Origin: Comamonas badia DSM 17552
Lineage (GTDB): Bacteria > Pseudomonadota > Gammaproteobacteria > Burkholderiales > Burkholderiaceae_C
Assembly: GCF_000484635.1 (NCBI RefSeq)
Contig: NZ_AXVM01000013.1
Location: forward strand, 1 to 37,617
Reading direction: 5' to 3'
DNA length: 37,617 nt
Under the pieces are notes generated by a model. It made no database searches. It worked only from the letters and a program-made list of their open reading frames with translations, and had not been told where the DNA came from. This document shows positions 16,157 to 25,561 of this stretch, piece after piece. Numbering within the stretch: the first letter of the stretch is position 1; each line of letters starts with the position of its first letter. The position numbers and the translations under genes were made by a program.

Positions 16157-16443
16157 GTAAACATGCTAGGCCATGTGTATCGCTTTGTGCGTGCCGGGCG
16201 ATGGGCGGCTCCGCTTTGCGGATGAGTGGCTTCCAGCGTTCCCGGGCGGCGGCGCGAGAGGCGGCAGGGTGCTCCCCTTTGCCAGCGGCCCGACTACGCG
16301 CCTCACGCCCCTGCGCGCGCTGTGATCGGGCAGCGCGGTTTTCCGCGCCCGCGCAAGATGGGCTCCAAGCCGTTCTGGCGGGTGTGTCCGAGGTGCCGCA
16401 GTGGCTGCAACGCTGCCCCAGGGCGTGGGGCGGGGTGGTGGTG

Positions 16444-16605
16444 AGGAGGGCGGCGCTGTGCCACTGCCAGCAGGGTTTGCGCGGCGCCGCTGGGCTGGCG
16501 CCGCCCTTGCTCTCATTCCTGCAGGGTGCGCACGCTCACGCCCATGAGCCGGGCAAACCGCGCTTGCGACAGCTCAGAAGCGGCGCGAGCGCTGGCCACG
16601 GGTGG
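16444..16605 (-). pseudogene. XRE/HTH antitoxin-type regulator remnant with an in-frame stop
   Basis: On the minus strand a frame reads PPVASARAASELSQARFARL, MGVSVRTLQE, then TGA (16513-16515), and continues in the same frame EQGRRQPSGAAQTLLAVAQR. This is the second half of HigA/NadS-type HTH antitoxins, whose conserved sequence at this point is SVRTLQxWEQGRRxPSGxAxxLL. The stop stands exactly where the conserved Trp codon (TGG) should be, so a single G-to-A change explains it. The N-terminal third is missing: an IS630 tail on the opposite strand begins at about 16612. Confidence 0.7.
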
Positions 16606-16611
16606 CTGGCC

Positions 16612-16779
16612 ATACGTCGCGGCTCGTTTACCAGCGTCAAGCAACTGATCAGTCGCATTGACCAGTTCGTCACGCACCACAACACCAACTGCCGACCCTT
16701 CCGCTGGACTGCCACCGCCGATTTGATTCTTGAGAAGCTGCATCGACTTTGCTCACGTATCAGTGGGGCAGCACACTAG
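16612..16779 (+). mobile_element. IS630 family transposase C-terminal fragment
   Basis: The frame reads IRRGSFTSVKQLISRIDQFV, THHNTNCRPFRWTATADLIL, EKLHRLCSRISGAAH and stop. SFTSVK-L---ID-FV-HHN----PF-WTATAD-ILEK is the well-known end of IS630 (Tc1/mariner-like) transposases. Only about 55 residues remain; upstream the homology ends abruptly at the HTH remnant. No terminal repeats or TA duplications are recognisable, so this is a dead fragment. Confidence 0.8.
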
Positions 16780-16823
16780 GCGCATGACATGGCTCGGATG
16801 AAAGTGACGAGCCACCTTTGCCG

Positions 16824-16851
16824 TTGACAGGCGTATTTATGTACGTACAAT
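16824..16851 (+). promoter_or_regulatory. sigma-70-type promoter of brnTA with palindromic operator
   Basis: TTGACA (16824-16829) and TACAAT (16846-16851) are separated by 16 bases, close to consensus. The perfect palindrome TGTACGTACA (16840-16849) overlaps the -10 box and is a candidate site for autoregulation by BrnA. The expected transcription start, about 7 bases beyond the -10, falls on or next to the brnT ATG at 16857. Confidence 0.7.
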
Positions 16852-16856
16852 AAACC

Positions 16857-17135
16857 ATGCGCATCGAATACGACGCGGCTAAAGACGTTGCCAACCAGCA
16901 AAAACACGGCGTGTCGCTGGCGCTGGCCAAAGAGATAGACTGGCCGAGCGTATACAGCTTTGTCGATGATCGAGCCGATTACGGTGAGGTGCGCGAAGTG
17001 GGGTACACGCGCATAAATGCTCGTCTGTACTCCGTAGTGTTCGTGCAGCGCGGTGGGGTGATGCGCATCATCAGCCTGCGCAAGGCCAACAGCCGAGAGG
17101 TCAAGCTCTATGAAAAAGCCATCCAAGCTCAGTAA
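16857..17135 (+). CDS. brnT: BrnT family toxin
   Basis: A 92-residue BrnT toxin, RelE-like fold. Typical elements are the IEYDAAKDVANQQKHGVSLA start (xxDxxKxxxNxxKHGVSF), a VYSFVDDRADYGEVREVGYT stretch with the conserved Asp-Arg/Asp-Tyr-Gly-Glu-Arg-like residues, the LYSVVFVQRGGVMRIISLRKA core and the EVKLYEKA C-terminal helix. BrnT is an mRNA-cleaving ribonuclease neutralised by BrnA. The promoter leaves almost no 5-prime leader and no Shine-Dalgarno sequence is present. It overlaps brnA by 26 bases. Unlike the other toxin genes in this window it looks complete. Confidence 0.92.
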   Translation: MRIEYDAAKDVANQQKHGVSLALAKEIDWPSVYSFVDDRADYGEVREVGYTRINARLYSVVFVQRGGVMRIISLRKANSREVKLYEKAIQAQ

Positions 17136-17412
17136 GACAGGCATTACCCTGCCTACGGCGCAAGAAGACGCGGCCATCAACCGGGGCATTGCCCAAGACA
17201 GCGATGCGCTGGAGCTCACGCCCGCGCTGGCTCGGCGCCTCATGCCCCTGCGCGCACGCGGACGGCCCGTGGCGGCGCACCCCAAGGAGCCCATGACCAT
17301 GCGCGTGGATGCCGACGTACTCGCCGCCATCAAGGCCAGCGGCAGCGGCTGGCAAACCCGCGTGAATGCGCTGCTGCGTGAGGCGGTGCGCCGAGGAGAG
17401 CTGGCGGCGTAA
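17110..17412 (+). CDS. brnA: BrnA antitoxin family protein
   Basis: A 100-residue antitoxin. The middle and end are typical of BrnA: GRPVAAHPKEPMTMRVDADV, then LAAIKASGSGWQTRVNALLR and a short REAVRRGELAA end, a ribbon-helix-helix DNA-binding domain at the C-terminus. The N-terminal part (LTPALARRLMPLRARGRP) contacts BrnT in known complexes. GAGAGG about ten bases upstream of ATG 17110, inside brnT, can serve as ribosome binding site. It should neutralise BrnT and repress the operon. Confidence 0.9.
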   Translation: MKKPSKLSKTGITLPTAQEDAAINRGIAQDSDALELTPALARRLMPLRARGRPVAAHPKEPMTMRVDADVLAAIKASGSGWQTRVNALLREAVRRGELAA

Positions 17413-17487
17413 GAGCCTGTTCAGTGTCTTTTCATAGTGCCCGCAAGGCAGCAAAAAGCCGCCTTGGTGGCCACCGTGCACCGTATC

Positions 17488-17575
17488 TGGCGGAGACTGT
17501 GAGATTCGAACTCACGGACGGTTGCCCGTCGGCAGTTTTCAAGACTGCTGGTTTAAACCACTCACCCAAGTCTCC
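17488..17575 (-). tRNA. tRNA-Ser (anticodon TGA)
   Basis: The minus strand reads GGAGACT acceptor (17575-17569), a D-arm, a CAGTCTTGAAAACTG anticodon arm with TGA anticodon (plus-strand TCA at 17539-17541), a long class II variable arm (GCCGACGGGCAACCGTC), a T-arm with GTTCGAATC, the matching AGTCTCC, discriminator G and an encoded CCA (17488-17490). Length with CCA is 88 bases, as expected for a serine tRNA. Confidence 0.95.
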
Positions 17576-17614
17576 GTGGCGCGTCCTGCGATGGGGCGCC
17601 GATTGTAGCTGCGG

Positions 17615-18307
17615 CTACATGCCCAGCGATTTCAGCAGCGCGTCGGTATCGGCATCGGTGCCCGCCGCGGGGGGCTGCGCAATCGCTGGCGCGCCGGCGG
17701 CCAGGGTCATGAGGGCGTCGGGGTCGGGCGCTTCCTGGGGCTCGAAGTCGTGCAGCTTGATGAACTGGGTGCGGTCGATCGCCAGCTCCAGGTAGAAGAT
17801 GTTGTTCTTGGCGGTGTAGAAGGTCACGCGCCGGGCCTCGGGCTGGTCGAGGTTGGCGTCCACGCTCAGCACCACCTGCTGGTTGAGCACCAGCATCTTT
17901 GGCTGGTTCTGGGTGATGCGGGTCTGCAGCTCGCGCTGGATGGCGCTGGTGAAGTCGCCCACCATCTGGTTCACGAGCTCGCCCATCACGTTGGCGACTT
18001 CGTCGGAGGTGTAGGCGGGGGCGAGGTCGCTTTTCGACATGCCCATGCTGAGCAGGTAGCTCTGGTAGATCTCCATCGCGGCGGCGGCCGAGAAGTTGAT
18101 GATCACCAGGCCGGAGAAGCCGCCGTTGAAGAGCACGAAGCAGCCGATGTCGGGCTTGAGGCAGGTCTTGCCTATGCGCTGCACCATGGCGGAATAGCGC
18201 ACCGTGCCCTGCGTGGCGACGGAGAGCACGCGGGTGACGGAGTTGCACAGGCTGATGAGGACGTCCCTGGTGCCGTAGATGACGGCGCTGTCGGCGGTGG
18301 TGGTCAT
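17615..18307 (-). CDS. DUF3334 family protein (CheX-like)
   Basis: A 230-residue protein of the DUF3334 family, related to chemotaxis-type CheX/CheC folds. Characteristic segments are IYGTRDVLISLCNSVTRVLS, RYSAMVQRIGKTCLKPDIGC, FVLFNGGFSGLVIINFSAAA, SDEVANVMGELVNQMVGDFT and ARRVTFYTAKNNIFYLELAI. The ExxN-like helix (EVANVMGELVNQ) is the CheC/CheX phosphatase-type pattern, but activity is untested for the family. The Ala/Pro-rich tail ends DTDALLKSLGM. It starts 17 bases after the maeB stop and is probably co-transcribed with it. Confidence 0.88.
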   Translation of the reverse strand: MTTTADSAVIYGTRDVLISLCNSVTRVLSVATQGTVRYSAMVQRIGKTCLKPDIGCFVLFNGGFSGLVIINFSAAAAMEIYQSYLLSMGMSKSDLAPAYTSDEVANVMGELVNQMVGDFTSAIQRELQTRITQNQPKMLVLNQQVVLSVDANLDQPEARRVTFYTAKNNIFYLELAIDRTQFIKLHDFEPQEAPDPDALMTLAAGAPAIAQPPAAGTDADTDALLKSLGM

Positions 18308-18324
18308 GTGGCGGGGCTTTCCGT

Positions 18325-20622
<2,298 letters not shown>

Positions 20623-20671
20623 GGTGGCTTTCCTGGCGGAAAAAATGCACAACTAGCTTACTGCAAACGGC

Positions 20672-20709
20672 AAAGCCGACAGGGCGGGGGAATCGCTCCT
20701 GTCGGCTTT
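20672..20709 (-). terminator. hairpin terminator of the NCS2 permease gene
   Basis: AAAGCCGACAGG (20672-20683) pairs perfectly with CCTGTCGGCTTT (20698-20709), a 12-base stem with a 14-base loop, 13 bases after the permease stop and before maeB. On both strands the stem ends in a T run (TTT on minus, TTTT on plus). Confidence 0.75.
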
Positions 20710-20722
20710 TGCAGGCGGGCGG

Positions 20723-22210
20723 TCAGTGGGCGCCGGCCTGCAGGCTGGCGCGGCGGGCGGCTCCGGGGTCCTCCTTGGCGCCGTTGAAGAAAAGGTTGAG
20801 TGCGACGGCGGCGATCGAGGCGAGCAGGATGCCCGATTCGATCAGCGGGTGGATGGCGTGCGGCATCCACTGGCGGAAATTGGGGGCGACCAGCGGGATC
20901 ATGCCCACGCCGATGGAGATGGCGACGATCATGGCGTTGTTGCGGTTGTGGTGGAAGTCCACGGCCGCCAGGATGCGGATGCCGGTGGCCGCCACCATGC
21001 CGAACATCACCAGGCCGGCGCCGCCCAGCACCACCGTGGGCAGCGACTCCACCAGCGCGCCCATCTTGGGCACGATGCCGAAGAGAATCATGATGACCCC
21101 GCCCGCCACGCAGACCCAGCGGCTCTTGATGCCGGTGACTGCCACCAGGCCCACGTTCTGCGAGAAGCTGGTGTAGGGGAAGGTGCTGAACAGGCCGCCG
21201 ATGACGGTGCCCAGGCCGTCGGTGCGCAGGCCGCGCTTCAAGTCGTCGGGCGTGATTTCCTTGTCGGTCATTTCGCCCAGGGCCAGGAACATGCCGGTGG
21301 ATTCGATCAGCACGACGATCATCACCAGCGACATCGTCAGGATGAGGATGGGGTCGAACACCGGGTAGGCGATCTGGAACGGCAGCACCAAGTCAAACCA
21401 TGCCGCCTTGCCCACTTTGCTGAATTCCATCAGCCCCATGGCGGCGGTGATGACGCCGCCCGCCAGGATGCCGATCAGCACCGAGATGTTGGCGATGAAG
21501 CCTTTGCCGAAGCGCGCGACGAACAGGATGGTGAGCAGCACGATGGCGGAAATGCCCATGCCGGTGAGGTCGGCGTATTTGGGGTTGGGCACGGTGGGCA
21601 GGATGGCGAAGCCCTTGGGCACGGCGGGCAGCGAGGAGCCGGGGGCGCTGACGGCGGCCTGCAGCTCCTTGAGCCACTTGATGTAGTCGGGATTGGTCAC
21701 CGCGGGTGCGGTGGGGCCGACCGGGTTGCCGAAAATCCAGTTGATGCCGATGCGCATCAGGCTGATGCCGATCACCGCGATGATGGTGCCGGTGACCACC
21801 GGCGGGAAGAAGCGCAGCATGCGGCTCATGAGCGGGGCGATCAGGATGGCGACCACGCCCGCGCCTATGACCGAGCCGAAGATGAGACCGGCGCCATAGG
21901 GCCCTGCGTTGGTCTGCGCCATGGACACCATGGGCGCGACGGCGGCGAAGGTCACGCCCATCATCACCGGCAGCTTGATGCCGAACCACTGCGTGGCGCC
22001 GGCGGCCTGGATCAGCGTGACCAGGCCGCAGACGAAGAGGTCGGCCGAGATCAGGTGCGCCACCTGCTCAGGCGTGAGATTGAGCGCGCGCCCGACGATG
22101 AGCGGCACCGCCACCGCCCCGGCGTACATCACGAGCACGTGTTGCATGCCCAGGGCGATCAGCTGGCCCCAGGGGAGTTTTTCATCAACCGGGTGTACGG
22201 TGTTTTGCAT
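20723..22210 (-). CDS. NCS2 family purine (urate/xanthine) permease
   Basis: A 495-residue nucleobase:cation symporter-2. About 12-14 hydrophobic helices are visible. Family markers are LGMQHVLVMYAGAVAVPLIV near the N-terminus, KLPVMMGVTFAAVAPM in TM3, FNPVVTGT-like FFPPVVTGTIIAVIGISLM, the substrate-site ESTGMFLALGEM and FPYTSFSQNVGLVAVTGIKS with the NQNxGxxxxTG-like signature. The branch containing UacT/XanQ-type urate and xanthine transporters fits, and the cluster of urate-degradation genes supports it. A TGTATACA box lies 36 bases upstream of ATG 22210, so it probably has its own regulated promoter. Confidence 0.93.
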   Translation of the reverse strand: MQNTVHPVDEKLPWGQLIALGMQHVLVMYAGAVAVPLIVGRALNLTPEQVAHLISADLFVCGLVTLIQAAGATQWFGIKLPVMMGVTFAAVAPMVSMAQTNAGPYGAGLIFGSVIGAGVVAILIAPLMSRMLRFFPPVVTGTIIAVIGISLMRIGINWIFGNPVGPTAPAVTNPDYIKWLKELQAAVSAPGSSLPAVPKGFAILPTVPNPKYADLTGMGISAIVLLTILFVARFGKGFIANISVLIGILAGGVITAAMGLMEFSKVGKAAWFDLVLPFQIAYPVFDPILILTMSLVMIVVLIESTGMFLALGEMTDKEITPDDLKRGLRTDGLGTVIGGLFSTFPYTSFSQNVGLVAVTGIKSRWVCVAGGVIMILFGIVPKMGALVESLPTVVLGGAGLVMFGMVAATGIRILAAVDFHHNRNNAMIVAISIGVGMIPLVAPNFRQWMPHAIHPLIESGILLASIAAVALNLFFNGAKEDPGAARRASLQAGAH

Positions 22211-22237
22211 GCTTGTTTCCTGGTGGATTGATTACAT

Positions 22238-22257
22238 ACAAAAAATGTATACAAAAA
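22238..22257. promoter_or_regulatory. candidate GntR operator (TGTATACA box) before the NCS2 permease
   Basis: ACAAAAA-A-TGTATACA-AAAA, with the palindromic core at 22246-22253, lies between the M20 hydrolase stop and the permease start. The left flank and core match the boxes before gntR, ggt/uraH and puuD. Confidence 0.6.
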
Positions 22258-22281
22258 TTGAGGCATGAACACTATGGGGAT

Positions 22282-22307
22282 TCACGGGGTTGACGAAAGC
22301 CCCGTGA
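22282..22307 (-). terminator. hairpin after the M20 hydrolase gene
   Basis: TCACGGGG (22282-22289) pairs with CCCCGTGA (22300-22307) across a 10-base loop, 14 bases downstream of the M20 hydrolase stop. There is no T run on the minus strand, so it may be a weak terminator or an RNA-stability hairpin. Confidence 0.4.
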
Positions 22308-22321
22308 TCCGGTAGGCGTGC

Positions 22322-23578
22322 TCAAGCCATCAGATCGCAGAGGCTGCGCGCCATCACCTTGGTGGCGCGGCGCAGGTCTTGCAGGTCGATGCGCTCGTCG
22401 TTGCGCTTGGCGTGGCTTTCCAGCACCGTGCGCGGGCCGGCGCCGTAGATCACGCCCGGGATGCCGCGTTCCACGTACAGGCGCACGTCGGTGTACAGCG
22501 GCGTGCCGACGGCCGGGGGCTGCTCGCCGAACACCGCTGCGCCATGCTTTTGCAGGGCATGAACCAGCGGCGCATTGCCCTTGAGCGGCGTCATGGCGTT
22601 GGCCAGCAGGATGCGGCGCACGTCGCTCGTGACCGCGTCCGCGCCCCTCACGCCGCGCCAGCGGTTGAAGTGCCTGGTCGCATCCGCGATCACCTTGCGC
22701 AGGCGGGCTTCCACCCTGGCCGGGTTTTCCTCGGGGATCATGCGGCGGTCGAGCTTGAGCACCACCTTGCCGGGGATCACGTTGGTGTTGGTGCCGCCTT
22801 CGATGCGCCCGATGTTGAGGTAGGGGTGGTGGATGCCCTTCACCTTGGAGCGCACCTTCTGGTAGGCGGTGTTCTCGGCATACAGCGCGTTCATGACGAA
22901 CACCGCCGCCTGCAGCGCGTCCACGCCGGTGTGCGGCACGGCGGCATGCGCCATCTTGCCGTTGATCGTCACCTCCAGCTGCAGGCAGCCGTTGTGCGCG
23001 GTGACGACTTCGTAGGAAAAGCCGGCGGCGATCATCAGATCGGGCTTGGTCAGCCCTTGCGCGAGCAGCCAGCCCGGGCCGAGCAGGCCGCCGAATTCCT
23101 CGTCGTAGGTGAAGTGCAGCTCGATGGCGCCCTTGGTGGGCCTGGCCACGGCTTCAAGCGCGCGCACCGCGAAGCTGAAGGTGGAGAAGTCGCTCTTGCT
23201 CACGGCGGTGGCGCGGCCGTACATCTTGCCGTCCTCGATCTCGGCGCCATAGGGCGCGTGCTGCCAGCCTTCGCCCGGCGGCACCACGTCGCCATGGGCG
23301 TTGAGCGCGAGCGTGATGCCGCCCTTGCCGTAGGGGCGGCGCACGATCAGATTGGTGATGGACTGCATGCCGTAGCCGTGCACGTCCCTGGCCGGCACGG
23401 GGTGTTTTTCCGCTTTGAAACCGAAGGCCTTGATCAGCTCGGCTGTGCGTTCGGCATGCGGGGCGTTGTTGCCGGGGGGCGTATCGGTGGGTACGCGCAC
23501 CAGCTCCTGCAGGAAGCGCACCTGCTCGTCGAAGTGGGCGTCGATCCAGGCGTCGAGTTGTTCGTAGGGGGTGGTCAT
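22322..23578 (-). CDS. M20 family metallohydrolase (ArgE/DapE/AllC-like deacylase fold)
   Basis: A 418-residue zinc hydrolase of the M20/M28 superfamily. Metal and catalytic residues are seen in ALNAHGDVVPPGEGW (His and Asp), YGRATAVSKSD, HFTYDEEFGGLLGPG (Glu pair) and the C-terminal LESHAKRNDERID (His). The dimerisation domain lies between, with VTINGKMAHAAVPHTGVDAL and IEGGTNTNVIPGKV. It cleaves an amide or peptide bond of a small molecule; which one is unknown. It sits between the UraD-AllC fusion and the purine permease on the same strand, so a role in the ureide pathway or in an N-acyl side reaction is plausible. ATG 23578 has a weak ribosome binding site. Confidence 0.88.
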   Translation of the reverse strand: MTTPYEQLDAWIDAHFDEQVRFLQELVRVPTDTPPGNNAPHAERTAELIKAFGFKAEKHPVPARDVHGYGMQSITNLIVRRPYGKGGITLALNAHGDVVPPGEGWQHAPYGAEIEDGKMYGRATAVSKSDFSTFSFAVRALEAVARPTKGAIELHFTYDEEFGGLLGPGWLLAQGLTKPDLMIAAGFSYEVVTAHNGCLQLEVTINGKMAHAAVPHTGVDALQAAVFVMNALYAENTAYQKVRSKVKGIHHPYLNIGRIEGGTNTNVIPGKVVLKLDRRMIPEENPARVEARLRKVIADATRHFNRWRGVRGADAVTSDVRRILLANAMTPLKGNAPLVHALQKHGAAVFGEQPPAVGTPLYTDVRLYVERGIPGVIYGAGPRTVLESHAKRNDERIDLQDLRRATKVMARSLCDLMA

Positions 23579-23639
23579 GGTGTTTTTCGGGGTTTTGGGG
23601 TGAATGAAGGATGACTGCGCCGCTGCGCGTCGCGATGAC

Positions 23640-23699
23640 GCGGCTTGCGCCGCATGACGGGGCTGTCTGGTCATTTCGTCATGGCGGCACAGCCGCCGT
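23640..23699. repeat. hairpin-rich spacer with repeated ATGACG/CGTCAT words
   Basis: The 150-base gap between the UraD-AllC gene and the M20 gene contains two small stem-loops, GCGGC-TTGC-GCCGC (23640-23653) and GGCGGC-ACA-GCCGCC (23683-23697), surrounded by ATGACG or CGTCAT words. It may be a degenerate extragenic palindrome; no coding frame is seen in it. Confidence 0.4.
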
Positions 23700-23728
23700 C
23701 ATCGCTGCGCAGCAGCGGTCATTGGTCA

Positions 23729-25498
23729 TCAGGCGGTGGCCAGTTGGTTCAGGACATGGTTGAACGCATCGACCGCAAGCTGCAGGTCGTCGTTGGTGGT
23801 CGATTCGAGCGGGTTGTGGCTGATGCCGCTGTTCTCGCCGCGCACGAAGAGCATGGCCTGGGGCAGCATTTGGTGGATCTTCATCGCGTCGTGCCCGGCG
23901 CCGCTGGGCATGCGGTGCACCGGCAGCCCCAGTGCCTGCACCGCGGCCTCCCAACGGGATTGCAGGGCCGGGTCGCTGGGCGCGCAGCTGGCCTGCATGC
24001 TGCGCTCGGCCAGGTACTGCAGGCCGCGGCGCTGGCAGGTGTCGTCGAGCTTTTGCAGGATGTCGGCGACGAGCGCATCGCGCTGCGCGTTGCTGGGGGC
24101 GCGCATGTCCAGGCTGAATTCGCAGCGCCCGGGCACCACGTTGACCGAGCCGCTGGGCACCTGCAGCATGCCCATGGTGGCGACGCTGTCGCCATCGCGG
24201 GCGGCGCGCTCTTCCATGTAGAGCAGCAGCTCGGCGGCGGCGGCGGCCGCGTCGCGCCGGCGGTCCATCGGCGTGGTGCCGGCGTGGCTAGCCATGCCGA
24301 TGATGGCGCACTGGTAGCGGCTGCTGGCGTTGATGCTGGTGACGGCGGCCAGCGGCAGACACATTTCATTGAGCACCGGGCCCTGCTCGATGTGCACCTC
24401 GATGTAGCCCAGGTAGTTGGCCGGGTCGCGCCTGAGCTTGGGGATGTCGGCGATGCACAGCCCCGCATGCTCCATCGCGGCGCGCAGGGTGATGCCTTCG
24501 GCGTCTTTTTGCTCCAGCCAGTGCTGGTCGAAATCGCCCACCAGCGCGCCCGAGCCGAGGAAGGTGGCCTTGTAGCGCTGGCCTTCTTCTTCGGCAAAGG
24601 CGACGAGTTCGATGCCGAAGGGCAGGCGCCTGGCCTGGCGGTGCAGCTCGCGTACGCAGGCCATGGGCACGAAGATGCCGGTGCGCCCGTCGTACTTGCC
24701 GCCGTTCCTCACGGTGTCGTAGTGGCTGCCGGTGAGCAGGTATTTGCCGCCATCGTGCGCAGGCTTGTAGCGGCCCACCACGTTGCCCACGGCGTCGATT
24801 TCGACCTCGTCAAAGCCGCAGTCGCGCATCCAGTGGCTGATGCGCTGTGCGCAGGCGCGGTGGGCGTCGGTGAGGTAGGTGACGGTGAGCTGGCCCTTCT
24901 CGGCATAGGCGGGCTCGCTGTGCTGGGCCAGGCGCTCGTGCCAGTCCCAGACCTCGTTGCCCAGGGCGGGCTCGTGGCCGAATTTTTCATTCAGGCGGAT
25001 TTCGGCGATCCGATGAATGGCGCGCAGCGCCTCGGCACGCTCGAAGTCGCGGTGGTTGGCGAGGCGCCGCGCGAAGGTGTCGATGATCTGCTGCCTGGCA
25101 AGGCCCGTGCCGCGCGGCCCGCGCACCGCGAGGATGAAGGGGAAGCCGAAGCGTGCGTTGTAGTCGCTGTTGAGCTGCTGGATGCGCGCGAATTCCTCGG
25201 GCGTGCAGTCGGTCAGGCCCGCCTTGCTCTGTTCGTGGGTCGATTCGGCCGTGAGCGTCTTGCTCACCATGGCCTTGCCCGCAAGCTCCGGGTGGGCGCG
25301 GATCAGCGCGAGCTGCGCGTCCACCCCCGCAGCTTCCAGCGCCTGCACCATCGCCCATTTGAGCTGTGCGAGCGTGGCAAACGGGCGCTGGGCCAGTGCC
25401 GCTTCGGCGATCCACGGCGAATGCTCGTAGATGCCATCGAGCCATTGCGTGGCTTCAGCCAGCGGCGCGGCGTTGAGTTGGGCTAGCGTCAGGGGCAT
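23729..25498 (-). CDS. fused OHCU decarboxylase (UraD) - allantoate amidohydrolase
   Basis: A 589-residue two-domain protein. Residues about 1-170 are the 2-oxo-4-hydroxy-4-carboxy-5-ureidoimidazoline decarboxylase: IYEHSPWIAEAAL, the catalytic His in RAHPELAGKA, ARFGFPFILAVRG and a helix ending EIRLNEKF. Residues about 180-589 are an M20-type allantoate amidohydrolase: LLTGSHYDTVRNGGKYDG, ELVAFAEEEGQRYKATFLGS, VHIEQGPVL, GMASHAGTTPMDRRRDA and SGISHNPLE (metal ligands). The protein would turn OHCU into S-allantoin and later hydrolyse allantoate, with allantoinase acting in between. ATG 25498 follows AGGA at six bases; an in-frame TTG further upstream is rejected. Confidence 0.93.
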   Translation of the reverse strand: MPLTLAQLNAAPLAEATQWLDGIYEHSPWIAEAALAQRPFATLAQLKWAMVQALEAAGVDAQLALIRAHPELAGKAMVSKTLTAESTHEQSKAGLTDCTPEEFARIQQLNSDYNARFGFPFILAVRGPRGTGLARQQIIDTFARRLANHRDFERAEALRAIHRIAEIRLNEKFGHEPALGNEVWDWHERLAQHSEPAYAEKGQLTVTYLTDAHRACAQRISHWMRDCGFDEVEIDAVGNVVGRYKPAHDGGKYLLTGSHYDTVRNGGKYDGRTGIFVPMACVRELHRQARRLPFGIELVAFAEEEGQRYKATFLGSGALVGDFDQHWLEQKDAEGITLRAAMEHAGLCIADIPKLRRDPANYLGYIEVHIEQGPVLNEMCLPLAAVTSINASSRYQCAIIGMASHAGTTPMDRRRDAAAAAAELLLYMEERAARDGDSVATMGMLQVPSGSVNVVPGRCEFSLDMRAPSNAQRDALVADILQKLDDTCQRRGLQYLAERSMQASCAPSDPALQSRWEAAVQALGLPVHRMPSGAGHDAMKIHQMLPQAMLFVRGENSGISHNPLESTTNDDLQLAVDAFNHVLNQLATA

Positions 25499-25514
25499 GA
25501 ATGTCCTATTCAAT

Positions 25515-25560
25515 TGATAGCTGCTTGCGCTTGCCTATCAAGCGCTGGAGGCATATTTCG
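25515..25560. repeat. Comamonadaceae-type intergenic palindrome, copy 1
   Basis: TGATAGCTGC leads into GCGCTTG (25527-25533), CCTAT, CAAGCGC (25539-25545), then TGGAGGC. It nearly fills the gap between puuE and the UraD-AllC gene and matches the element at 29517-29561. Confidence 0.6.
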
Positions 25561-25561
25561 T

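Noticed and set aside
16166-16516. A 116-residue Pro/Arg/Ala-rich frame on the minus strand
   Set aside because: Low complexity, overlaps the HTH remnant in another frame; nothing supports a real protein.
17440-17470. A terminator after brnA (CAAGGCAGC/GCCGCCTTG hairpin)
   Set aside because: One mismatch in the stem and no T run; left out as a feature.
16157-17487. A direct repeat of the tRNA-Ser 3-prime end that would be an attachment site
   Set aside because: I looked for a second copy of the sequence around GTTCGAATCTCACAGTC in the island and found none, so no att site is claimed.
20726-22231. A 501-residue His/Asp/Gln-rich frame on the plus strand opposite the permease
   Set aside because: Mirror frame of membrane-helix codons. 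The striking His/Asp composition is the antisense of hydrophobic codons, not a metal-binding protein.
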